DNA of 47,594 nucleotides from Bacillota bacterium (lineage in GTDB: Bacteria > Bacillota > Sulfobacillia > DUSP01 > JBFMCS01), in assembly GCA_040754315.1 (NCBI GenBank), contig JBFMCS010000003.1:1-47594 (forward strand), in the 5' to 3' direction. Positions 1-7,244 of the stretch are shown here, piece by piece. The position numbers were made by a program, and so were the translations under genes. The notes under the pieces are model-generated. The model worked only from the letters and a program-made list of their open reading frames with translations, was not told the origin of the DNA and did no database searches. Numbering within the stretch: the first letter of the stretch is position 1; each line of letters starts with the position of its first letter.

Positions 1-138
1 TGCCTCTACTACCTGTCCATGTGTGAGATCCCCTCTCTTCATCGGCACCACTCGGTCAACGATATCCCTCAACCCAATGGCATCCAGCACAGGTTTCACA
101 ACATAGACAGCATCAAGTCGCTTCAAAACCCCAGCCAT
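1..138 (-). pseudogene. IS1634-like transposase, N-terminal fragment cut by window edge
   Basis: The minus strand from an ATG at 138 runs open to the window edge (46 codons). It reads like the DUF4277 N-terminal domain of IS1634-family transposases: a V-L-K-R-L-D start, then V-L-D-A-I-G-L-R-D-I-V-D and finally T-H-G-Q-V-V-E-A, matching the family pattern of 'RLD...IGL...D...SHGQ'. An in-frame GTG at 159 with GAAAGG upstream is an alternative start. Whether the element is complete cannot be judged because the rest lies outside the window. Confidence 0.55.
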
Positions 139-159
139 GGTGCCGCCAAATGCCGCCAC

Positions 160-803
160 CGGGTGCCTTTCTCGACCATCCCGAAGCCTTCTTATGCCTT
201 CACCCCCCCAAGAAACACTCTATTGGAGGATTTGACATCGATCCTTTATAATCCTGGTTCCGAAGATTCCGACCATGTCCCTGGATACCCCTCTTCTCAT
301 GTGCGGAAAATGGGATTTCACGATGTTTGCCATGCTAGTTGCCTCCTTTTTCATTGAATCTGTGCTCAATCATTATCGCCAAGAGCCTCCCTCACGCTAG
401 CAAGGTTCACCTCCAACGACATGACTTTGCCAGCTGAGCTCCAGACCTATTGCTTGGTAGAGACGGGTGCTGGGTTTCACCTGTGCCTTTCACCTTGACC
501 CCTCTCTGTTTGGATCAACCCTACGTGGCAAAGGCTTGCTGCAAATCCTAGTAATCACCCGGCTTCTCCTTTCGTTGCCAATTATAATATGTTCCTCATA
601 GCTTGTAAATAACCTAACGCAATCATATTAGCTTTAGTGACATGGCGAGCCCATAGCCCCTGCTCTCGTTGTAAAGCCACCAACCATTTGGAATGTCAAC
701 CAAGGCCAATACATGCTTTAGATTTGCCCAGTTCTCTCTCATCTTAGTGTTGACCAAGGAGCGGCGATCCCCATCCTCCCTCCATATCCCAGAAACCTCC
801 CGG
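160..803. other. Non-coding stretch upstream of the foldase gene
   Basis: About 640 bases with only short, low-quality reading frames on both strands. None shows a recognisable protein motif or a good ribosome site. It probably holds the flank of the transposase fragment and degraded DNA. Confidence 0.4.
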
Positions 804-833
804 TGGCAAAGCACCATGGCAGGGTGGTATAAT
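804..833 (+). promoter_or_regulatory. Candidate sigma-A promoter with extended -10
   Basis: A perfect TATAAT lies at 828-833, preceded by TGG (extended -10). A weak -35 (TGGCAA, 804-809) sits 18 bases upstream. It would start transcription near 840, about 95 bases before the foldase ATG. The leader contains a small hairpin (CGCCCC at 864-869 pairing with GGGGCG at 875-880). Confidence 0.5.
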
Positions 834-934
834 ATCATTCGGGACATGCCTGACCCTCTCTCGCGCCCCAGTGAGGGGCGACACTCTTGCAGGTGGTGCT
901 AATTGTGGCGTCTTCCAAGACAGGATTAGGCGGC

Positions 935-1840
935 ATGGTCGCCAAGGGGAATCCCTTCTTTTACGTAACCATTGGCCTTCTCGTCGTATGTCTAGTCTTG
1001 GGTGTTCTGGCCTTCAATTCTCCCACGGCCGATCCTGCCGCGGGAAACAACATCATAGCCATGGTCAACGACGAGCCCATCACCAAGGATGAGCTCCTGG
1101 CTGAACTGAAAAACGCCGGAGCTCAGGCGGAACTGGACAGGATGATTTCGGAACGCCTCATCATGCAGGAGGCGGCCAAGATGGGGGTAACGGTTACCGA
1201 GGACCGACTCCAGGAGGAGATCGACAAGATCAAAGAGCAGTTCTCCAGCGAGTGGGAGTATACCACGACCCTTTCCTACAGCAACATGACGGAGGATATT
1301 CTCAAAGAGAGGCTTGTCCTTAATCTCATGGTTGAGGAGATCTTGAAGGAAAGGGTAGAGGTAACCGAGGAACAGGTGAGGCAGTACTTCGAGGACAACA
1401 AGGATGACTTCGCCCAGCAAGAAGAGGTCCATGCCAGGCACATACTCCTCTCCACCGAAGAGGAGGCAATAGAGGTCAAAAGACTCCTAGACCAAGGCGA
1501 GGACTTCGCCACCATGGCCAAGGAGAGATCCACCGACACCTCCAACAGTGAGCAAGGGGGAGACCTAGGCTTCTTCGGGCGGGGGCGGATGGCCCAGGAG
1601 TTCGAGGATGCGGCATTCAAGCTGCAAATAGGGGAGACATCAAATCCTGTTAGCACGGCCTTCGGCTATCACATAATCAAGGTGGAGGGTAAGAAGGAAT
1701 ACGCCGAGGCCAGATTCGATGATGCCAGGGATGACGTCCACGAGATCCTGTTCCAGGAAGCCCTTAACAGCCTGGCTATGGAATGGCTCTCCGAGATCAG
1801 GGGCAAGGCCAACATACGGAACTACCTATCGTCCAACTAG
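935..1840 (+). CDS. Membrane-anchored parvulin-type peptidyl-prolyl isomerase (PrsA/SurA-like foldase)
   Basis: Extracytoplasmic protein-folding catalyst of 301 residues. After the start at ATG 935 there is a short charged segment and one hydrophobic stretch (about residues 8-28, VTIGLLVVCLVLGVLAF) acting as an uncleaved anchor or signal. A SurA_N-like helical region follows (MVNDEPITKDEL onward), then a parvulin domain in the second half, with H-A-R-H-I-L-L, the GGDLGFFGRG turn and FGYHIIKVEG near its end. There is no lipobox cysteine, so it differs from classic PrsA lipoproteins. The frame is open upstream to a TTG at 887, but ATG 935 places the anchor normally and follows an AGGATTAGG stretch. 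It is monocistronic, with a hairpin after the stop. Confidence 0.85.
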   Translation: MVAKGNPFFYVTIGLLVVCLVLGVLAFNSPTADPAAGNNIIAMVNDEPITKDELLAELKNAGAQAELDRMISERLIMQEAAKMGVTVTEDRLQEEIDKIKEQFSSEWEYTTTLSYSNMTEDILKERLVLNLMVEEILKERVEVTEEQVRQYFEDNKDDFAQQEEVHARHILLSTEEEAIEVKRLLDQGEDFATMAKERSTDTSNSEQGGDLGFFGRGRMAQEFEDAAFKLQIGETSNPVSTAFGYHIIKVEGKKEYAEARFDDARDDVHEILFQEALNSLAMEWLSEIRGKANIRNYLSSN

Positions 1841-1859
1841 TCCGGAATACCCCCCACAA

Positions 1860-1883
1860 GTGACCACCGGTGCCGGTGGTCAC
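1860..1883 (+). terminator. Hairpin after the foldase gene
   Basis: An 11-bp perfect stem (GTGACCACCGG / CCGGTGGTCAC) with a 2-base loop lies 19 bases after the foldase stop. The following T-tract is poor (TCTCTCAT), so termination may be weak or factor-assisted. Confidence 0.6.
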
Positions 1884-2000
1884 TCTCTCATATGCGCCAG
1901 TGCTCTAGGGGCAATGAGGCCCCGCCTGTTAACCGTGCCTGGGGAGGATGGCGGCATTCGCGCAAGAACCTAAGAGCTTGAGGATTAGAGGTTTACTTGC

Positions 2001-2634
2001 GCCACTACCACGGTGAACACCGTATTGCCTGTGAAGAAGCCCCAGAAAGCTGGCCTCTCACTTTGAGGCGAAGGCACGCTGCCACATCTCCGCACCCACC
2101 ATGATAAAAAAGGAGTTGGTGACCATGTAACCTATTATGGTAGGACTGGGCTTAAGCGACCACATCTCAGGGGGTGTCAAAGCCACGAGCCCCGAGTAGC
2201 CGCCAGCGCGGGCCAGCACCATGATGGGTATGATCACGTACAGGTTGGGACGAACACGAAGAACTGCATAAGATCGGTGTAGTGGACTCCGAAGAGACCA
2301 GACGCCACGGTATAAGATGCGAAGAAGAGCGTGGCCACCCAAGCGCATGTCTCATATGAGATGCCCCAGGGAGATCCAACCGTACGGAATACCGTAGCCG
2401 TGGCTGTGATCTGAGTACCTGCCGTAGCCACCAGGTGAACACCACCAGGGCAGGTGTAACGATGGCCACCATCTTGCTGAACCTGAGGTTCATTAACTCA
2501 AGGGGAGAGACACGTTGTTCCTGATGCCGATTCGCGTATCCTCGGGGCAAAGGCTGAGAACACGTACATCCCCACTATATAGGGGACGACAACCAGGATG
2601 GCCGGCACCCCAGAGGTATAGGTGAGAAGGCCAT
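2001..2634 (-). pseudogene. Sodium:solute symporter (SSS family), decayed internal portion
   Basis: The minus strand carries membrane segments of an SSS transporter in at least three frames. A segment like LTYTSGVPAILVVVPYIVG lies near 2635-2510. A segment with GTQITATATVF...SPWGISYETCAWVATLFFASYT lies near 2430-2250. The loop with A-L-T-P-P-E-M-W-S-L and the hallmark GAEMWQRAFASK lies near 2190-2060 (SSS consensus 'WQR.FAAK'). Frameshifts separate the pieces and the C-terminal half is absent. In the minus direction it follows the sigma-54-controlled gene at 2711-3826 and was probably the transporter of that operon. Confidence 0.7.
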
Positions 2635-2697
2635 ATCCGCCGCAACGGCGTGCCCGCCGTTGCCCGCTCCCAGAACCGCGATGGAGATTGGCTCCAT
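2575..2697 (-). pseudogene. Opine/octopine-dehydrogenase-like N-terminus, truncated
   Basis: Directly after the upstream gene's stop, with a good ribosome site (AAGGGGGTGAGG), an ATG at 2697 opens a frame beginning MEPISIAVLGAGNGGHAVAA. This is the typical Rossmann start (GAGNGG) of the NAD/NADP octopine/nopaline dehydrogenase family. After about 24 residues the sequence runs into symporter coding sequence in another frame and stops at 2575. This is best explained by a deletion that joined the two genes. Confidence 0.6.
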
Positions 2698-2710
2698 TTC
2701 CTCACCCCCT

Positions 2711-3826
2711 TCACGAATGGCCAAGGCTGGCGAAGCGGCGAGACAGCTCCTCGGCTCTGTCCATAGCCTCTTCTATACGCATCTCGGCGCAGTCATACCC
2801 CAGCACCTCTCTCATGACCGCCTGGTGCGCTTCGCCGAAGCGCACTGAACCGTCCTCCCGGATTTCCTCGATGCCGTCGAAGCGCTGAGCCTCCTCGTTC
2901 AGGCGGATAGCCTCCTGCCTGGTAATCCCTGGCGGCATCACAGCTTCCACCCCTTCTCGAGTCATCCTGACAGGGTAACCCCCCGGCAGCCCCTCTGGCC
3001 CCGGCGCGTGACCCATGTCACCTGCGTCCCGGAGGATACCCATGATGATCCTGAGCACCGAGGACGCCACCAGCGGGTGCGCTTCCTTCCCGCCAGGCCT
3101 CTTCATCTCCCCGGGCAAACGGCGGAACAGGTCATCCCTGTCAAACTCCCCGGTGACGTCCGACCCGTGCACCAGTATCCTCAAGTAGCACGGGGCGCCC
3201 CCAGTGGAACCGAAGCGGGAAAGATGATAGCTGACGTAGTGGGGAGCCAGCAGGTACACGTCCACCTCTTGAGGCCGGAGGCCAAGCCGCTGGGCCACCA
3301 GCTCCTTCAGGGCGGGAACCACGTTATCCACGTTGCCGATGCCAACCTCCGGCGCAAGACCCACCTTAGCAAGGATGGGGTTGACCGCGTCGGGGAAGGC
3401 CGCGTTCACCACCTTGGCCTGGGGACTGGACACCTGGATCGCCCTCATCAGGCGCTCCGTCAGGGCAAGGTGCATGGGCAGCCAGGGACCATAGCGCGCC
3501 TGGTCAATCCGGTCATAGAGGTCCTCCGGCAACTGGGTGAGAACCCACCATGACTGAAGGCTCAGGGAATTGTAGACGATGTCAGGCTTCACCTGCTCCA
3601 GCACCTCGGCAGTAGCATCCACGTCCTGGAAGTCCACGGGAATGAACCTCGCCCTGGGGTTAAACCCCATCTGGAGCGCCCCCTGTATGGCGCCGTTGGT
3701 CTTCCTCACACCCCACTCCTCGTTCTTGTCCGCCGTCACGACCTCCATGGGAAACCCGGTCCTCACCAGGAATTCCAGAACCCAGCCTCCCAGATCCCCA
3801 AGGCCGGCAATGAAGACCTTCTCCAT
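2711..3826 (-). CDS. Rossmann-fold NAD(P)-binding oxidoreductase of unknown substrate
   Basis: Protein of 371 residues from ATG 3826, preceded by AGGGGGTGG eight bases upstream (an in-frame TTG at 3832 is less likely). The N-terminus has a dinucleotide-binding loop (VFIAGLGDLGGWVLEF) and an acidic residue at the end of strand 2 (VVTADKN). The rest resembles saccharopine-dehydrogenase-like or malate/lactate-dehydrogenase-like uncharacterised proteins (NAAFPDAVNPIL, VGIGNVDN). I cannot assign a substrate. It is the first gene after a strong -24/-12 promoter, lies downstream of the CBS-PAS sigma-54 activator, and is followed by the truncated opine-dehydrogenase-like frame and a symporter remnant. 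This suggests uptake and catabolism of an amino acid or opine. Confidence 0.7.
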   Translation of the reverse strand: MEKVFIAGLGDLGGWVLEFLVRTGFPMEVVTADKNEEWGVRKTNGAIQGALQMGFNPRARFIPVDFQDVDATAEVLEQVKPDIVYNSLSLQSWWVLTQLPEDLYDRIDQARYGPWLPMHLALTERLMRAIQVSSPQAKVVNAAFPDAVNPILAKVGLAPEVGIGNVDNVVPALKELVAQRLGLRPQEVDVYLLAPHYVSYHLSRFGSTGGAPCYLRILVHGSDVTGEFDRDDLFRRLPGEMKRPGGKEAHPLVASSVLRIIMGILRDAGDMGHAPGPEGLPGGYPVRMTREGVEAVMPPGITRQEAIRLNEEAQRFDGIEEIREDGSVRFGEAHQAVMREVLGYDCAEMRIEEAMDRAEELSRRFASLGHS

Positions 3827-3900
3827 CAGCAAACCACCCCCTGATTGTGGGCATACCGGGTCAATCTCTTCCCGGCACAGATCCTCCTAGGATAACCCAA

Positions 3901-3915
3901 GCAACCTTCATGCCA
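3901..3915 (-). promoter_or_regulatory. Sigma-54 (-24/-12) promoter for the Rossmann-protein operon
   Basis: The minus strand reads TGGCATG-AAGG-TTGCTT, matching the sigma-54 consensus TGGCAYR-N4-TTGCW. It lies about 75 bases upstream of ATG 3826 and directly downstream of a sigma-54 enhancer-binding-protein gene pointing the same way. Confidence 0.8.
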
Positions 3916-4073
3916 CAAGAGCCACAAACCCATTGCCAGGATCCCTGCACAACGCAGGGCAAAGAAAAAGAGGATGGGGCTTTTGTCCGCACCCCCTGAT
4001 CGCCGGTTACCGGCATTTCATCTACATCCCGCCAACATCTCCGCATCCATACCGGGCTTTTCCCGGCCACGCT

Positions 4074-4093
4074 GTGATGACGCTCGTCATCAC
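4074..4093. repeat. Perfect 9-bp dyad, candidate activator site or terminator
   Basis: GTGATGACG-CT-CGTCATCAC overlaps the stop codon of the sigma-54 activator gene and lies about 170 bases upstream of the -24/-12 promoter at 3901-3915. The position suits an upstream activator sequence for a Fis/TyrR-type helix-turn-helix. No T-tract follows, which argues against a simple terminator. Confidence 0.45.
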
Positions 4094-5853
4094 CCCTGAT
4101 GCCCCTGGTCTCTCCAGGCCTTTCGCTTCTTCACTATGGTTGACTGGGAAATACCCAGGACACTGGCGGCCCTCCGCGTTGAACCATACCGCCTCAGGGC
4201 TAGCCTTATCAACTGTTCCTCCGCCTGGCGCACCATCTCTCTCAGGGGCACCATCTCATGCACTGACACCGCCTCTCCCTGCGGCCGGGCTGGCCGCCGT
4301 TTATTGTCCAGGGGCAACTCATCAACGGTGATCTCCGGCACATCTCCCATGATCACCAGGCGCTCAATGATGTTGCGAAGCTCCCGTACATTGCCGGGCC
4401 AGTCGTAGCTGGCCATGGCGTGCAGGGAAGCGGAGGAAAAGGTCCTGGCTGCACCGTACTGGCGGTTGAACATCTCCAGGTAGTACAGGCACAAGGGCAT
4501 GAGGTCCTCCCGCCTGTCTCGAAGGGGCGGGATGGTGATGGGTACCACATTGAGCCGGTAGTAGAGGTCCTCCCTGAACCTGCCCTGGGCCACCAGGAGG
4601 TCCAGGTCCCGGTTGGTGGCGGCGATGATCCTCGCATTCACGGACATCGGCCTGATTCCTCCCACCCTGAGGATCTGCTTCTCGTGAAGAAGCCTGAGGA
4701 GCTTCCCTTGCATTTCCAGGGGCAGCTCGGCCACTTCATCCAGGAACAGCGTGCCTCCTTGGGCAAGCTCGACAAGACCCGCCTTCCCCCGCCGGTCCGC
4801 CCCGGTGAACGCCCCGGGCTCATAGCCGAAGAGTTCCGATTCCAGGAGTTCCCGGGGTATGGCGGCACAGTTGATCTCCACGAAGGGCTCGTTCCTGCGG
4901 GTACTCAGCTCGTGGATCATCCTGGCCAGGAGGCCCTTTCCCACGCCCGCCCCCCCCAGGAGGAGCACTGTGGTGTCCACCGCCGCTACCTTCTTGGCGA
5001 TCCGGAGAACCCTCTGCATCTCCTCACTGTGGAAGACGAGACCCTGCTGGCCCTGGGCGACCTTGGCCAGGTAGAAGGCCTCCCGGGAGTCCGAGAAGAG
5101 CCCAACCCTGCTGGCCCTGGCCCGCATGCCCTCGAACTCACCGTCCTGCTCAGTTGGGTAGATGGTACGGATCTCCTCGAGGATCCCCTTGAGATCCCTG
5201 GTTACCGCCAGGACGTACCTCGTCGCACCGTCCTCCTGGGTAACCGGTGTGGCTGTCACCGCCACCCTCCGGCCGCTCGCAGTATCTTGCAGGATCGTAG
5301 CTGGCTTCCCGGCGAGGATAGCCCTGAGAGCGGCGGAGGGATAAAGCACGCCTGACCTGGTCATTTCCTCCACGTTCCGGCCCACAAGCTGGTAAGGCTT
5401 CATCCTGGTCATGTTCTCCGTGGCTCTCCCGGCCACAAGAACCGTGCCTAGGCCATCCATGATCCAGATGGAGTCCTCATTGTGCTCCAAGATGATGTCC
5501 AGGTACTCCAGGGCGCGGCTCGTGTGGGACAGGAGTCGCTCCATGGAGAGCACGCCGGCGAGAGCCCCTGCGGACGTCAAGGGGACCACCCCCTGCCGCC
5601 CCGAAATGCGGACCGCCTCCGCCAAGCTATCCCAGAGGGGCCTATCCGCGTCCAGCGACTCCACAGGCGCCCTCATTACTTCACCGGCCTGGGCACCAAG
5701 GCCCCCCTCGGTACCAGGGGGGATGTAGCCCAGCAAAGAGCCGTCCCTGGTCACCAGCAGGGGCCTGGAGGCGCCCGGAAAAGCGGCTCTTGACAGGAGG
5801 TCCTCAGGGGTTAACGTGACTGCGGGCTCCATGAACTCACTGATGGAGTGCAT
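4090..5853 (-). CDS. Sigma-54-dependent enhancer-binding protein with CBS pair and PAS sensor
   Basis: 587-residue transcriptional activator. Residues about 1-110 look like a CBS pair (ISEFMEP..., then GEVMRAPVESLDADRPLWDSL). A PAS domain follows (SIWIMDGLGTVLVAGRATENM). The AAA+ domain has an unusual Walker A, GGAGVGKG (family norm GESGTGKE), a sigma-54 contact loop GAFTGA, a Walker B GGTLFLDEV and the [10 protein letters not shown] motif. The C-terminus is a TyrR/Fis-like helix-turn-helix (RRAASVLGISQSTIVKK). The start at ATG 5853 is chosen for GAGGAG nine bases upstream; the frame is open to 5919. It probably activates the sigma-54 promoter immediately downstream. CBS domains suggest an adenine-nucleotide ligand, but this is inference. 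Confidence 0.9.
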   Translation of the reverse strand: MHSISEFMEPAVTLTPEDLLSRAAFPGASRPLLVTRDGSLLGYIPPGTEGGLGAQAGEVMRAPVESLDADRPLWDSLAEAVRISGRQGVVPLTSAGALAGVLSMERLLSHTSRALEYLDIILEHNEDSIWIMDGLGTVLVAGRATENMTRMKPYQLVGRNVEEMTRSGVLYPSAALRAILAGKPATILQDTASGRRVAVTATPVTQEDGATRYVLAVTRDLKGILEEIRTIYPTEQDGEFEGMRARASRVGLFSDSREAFYLAKVAQGQQGLVFHSEEMQRVLRIAKKVAAVDTTVLLLGGAGVGKGLLARMIHELSTRRNEPFVEINCAAIPRELLESELFGYEPGAFTGADRRGKAGLVELAQGGTLFLDEVAELPLEMQGKLLRLLHEKQILRVGGIRPMSVNARIIAATNRDLDLLVAQGRFREDLYYRLNVVPITIPPLRDRREDLMPLCLYYLEMFNRQYGAARTFSSASLHAMASYDWPGNVRELRNIIERLVIMGDVPEITVDELPLDNKRRPARPQGEAVSVHEMVPLREMVRQAEEQLIRLALRRYGSTRRAASVLGISQSTIVKKRKAWRDQGHQG

Positions 5854-6186
5854 GCACCAGTTCTCCTCTAACCTAAAGACGTCTGGACCGGGACAGGGTG
5901 CGTTGCCTCGGCGAAGCACCTCTGCTCCTTGTCTACTTCCATTCCTGGGTCAACTCTCCTGCATAGAAGGCCCAAATGCCATGAACGGGAGTGCTGTGGC
6001 TCATGCCCTCCGGAACCATGTCACCCATTGGCCCGCTCCGCCACGGGCCTTCTGAACCTGGCTTCAGATGCCACTGAAACCGGGAAGGAAAAACGCTTCT
6101 CCTATAAGAATTGAAGTCAATATCATGGACCCGCTTCCATAACGATACGGGGGCCGGACCAGTGACACAAGACTACAGTTTCTAAG
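5854..6186. other. Intergenic region without recognisable genes
   Basis: Separates the minus-strand activator from the plus-strand remnant at 6187. I found no -24/-12 element and no credible reading frame. Confidence 0.35.
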
Positions 6187-6498
6187 GTGGGGGCTGAAGC
6201 AGGCCAACCTCGTGGCCCAGGGTCACTCGGGCAACAAGCCACAGCTGCTCTCCATACGGAGGAGGCTATAAGGCATCCAGTCTTCTCCTTTGTGAACATC
6301 CTCCAGCCCTGCGCCACCTCGAACAAGGCTAACACCTGCCAGCGGGTGTATGATCTCAACGCCCAGGGTCACGACCCAACCGGCCTCGTCCCGGCTTTTG
6401 AGGGGGCCAAGGGGTGGGAAAGCCGGTCCTCACGGGGTGTTATACAAGGAAAGCGCCCTGCATTCACGAGGTGCTGGTGGGGGCGGGTGCCCAGGTGA
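6187..6498 (+). pseudogene. 2-oxoacid:ferredoxin oxidoreductase beta subunit, C-terminal remnant
   Basis: Two frames together match the C-terminal part of KorB/OorB-type TPP-dependent subunits. One frame gives LKQANLVAQGHSGNKPQLLSI near 6187-6252, equivalent to family 'ATYVARG.SGD...L'. After a frameshift the other gives EAIRHPVFSFVNILQPCATSNK, then RVYDLNAQGHDPT and PAFEGAKGWE (family 'HPGFSFVNVLQPCVTFNK...RVY.L...GHDP'). The upstream TPP-binding half is missing. It is a fossil of ferredoxin-linked oxoacid metabolism. Confidence 0.7.
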
Positions 6499-6558
6499 TG
6501 GTGAACCAGATCCGTAGACCCCGTCAAGGGTCAAACCCAATTGGGAGGCGTATTTCTA

Positions 6559-7179
6559 ATGGAAAACGTGAGCATCCTCGGACTCATGGGGAGTCCCCGG
6601 CGGAAGGGCAACTCCAGGATCCTCTTGGACAGGTTCCTGGAGGGCGCGGGCGAGGAGGGAGCCGTTACCAGAACACTCATCCTGGAGGACCTCTCATACT
6701 CCCCCTGCCGGGCCTGCGGGGGCTGCGACAAGACCGGCATATGCGTCGTGAAGGACGACATGCAACTGGTCTACGAAGAGGTCAAGAAGGCTGGCGGGCT
6801 TGTTGTGGCATCCCCCGTACACTTCGGGAGCATGAGCGGCAGGACCAAGATGGCCATAGACCGCTTCCAGTGCTTCTGGGCTGCCAAGTACCTCCTGGGC
6901 AAGGCCAGGATAAGGCTGGAAGAAGGCAGGCTTGGCTTCTTCATCTGCACCGGAGGCATGAAGCCCCCTCGCTTCTGCCAGAATGCCCTGGAGATCGTGA
7001 AACTGTTCTTCACAATCACCAACATAAGGCTTGCGGGGGAGCTGTGCTTCCGAGAGGTGGATGCCGCCGGCGCCATCCTCGACCACCCCACAGCCATGGA
7101 GGAGGCCTTCCAGGCGGGGAGGACCTTCGCCCGGAAGGTGCGGGAATCCCTCCAGGAACCTAAGGGGAGCGAGGCCTGA
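6559..7179 (+). CDS. Iron-sulfur flavoprotein (Isf-type, flavodoxin-fold NAD(P)H:FMN reductase family)
   Basis: 206 residues from ATG 6559, with GGGAGG ten bases upstream. The N-terminus has the FMN-phosphate loop of this fold (LMGSPRRKGNSR). Around residues 49-62 lies the compact cysteine motif C-x2-C-x2-C-x5-C (CRACGGCDKTGIC), which in Isf proteins binds a [4Fe-4S] cluster next to FMN. It probably carries electrons between ferredoxin and small acceptors in the anaerobic cytoplasm; the specific partner cannot be read from sequence. It is a single gene followed by a GC-rich hairpin, convergent with the aminotransferase at 7245. Confidence 0.85.
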   Translation: MENVSILGLMGSPRRKGNSRILLDRFLEGAGEEGAVTRTLILEDLSYSPCRACGGCDKTGICVVKDDMQLVYEEVKKAGGLVVASPVHFGSMSGRTKMAIDRFQCFWAAKYLLGKARIRLEEGRLGFFICTGGMKPPRFCQNALEIVKLFFTITNIRLAGELCFREVDAAGAILDHPTAMEEAFQAGRTFARKVRESLQEPKGSEA

Positions 7180-7190
7180 GGCATGAGCGA

Positions 7191-7217
7191 GGGGGGCCCG
7201 CAGGCCCCCCCACCTTC
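7191..7217 (+). terminator. GC-rich hairpin between convergent genes
   Basis: GGGGGGCC-CGCA-GGCCCCCC (7191-7210) followed by ACCTTCTT. It lies 12 bases after the flavoprotein stop and could serve both convergent genes. Confidence 0.65.
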
Positions 7218-7244
7218 TTCCATTGCCAGATCTTAGCTGCCCTC

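Noticed and set aside
19-357. 112-codon plus-strand ORF at the window start
   Set aside because: It lies opposite the transposase fragment, has no ribosome site and shows no protein-like motif.
623-847. 74-codon minus-strand ORF upstream of the foldase
   Set aside because: No recognisable family and no clear ribosome site; it covers the better-supported promoter on the other strand.
3008-3553. Long plus-strand frame opposite the Rossmann protein
   Set aside because: High-GC shadow of the real gene; His/Pro/Gly-rich composition with no motif.
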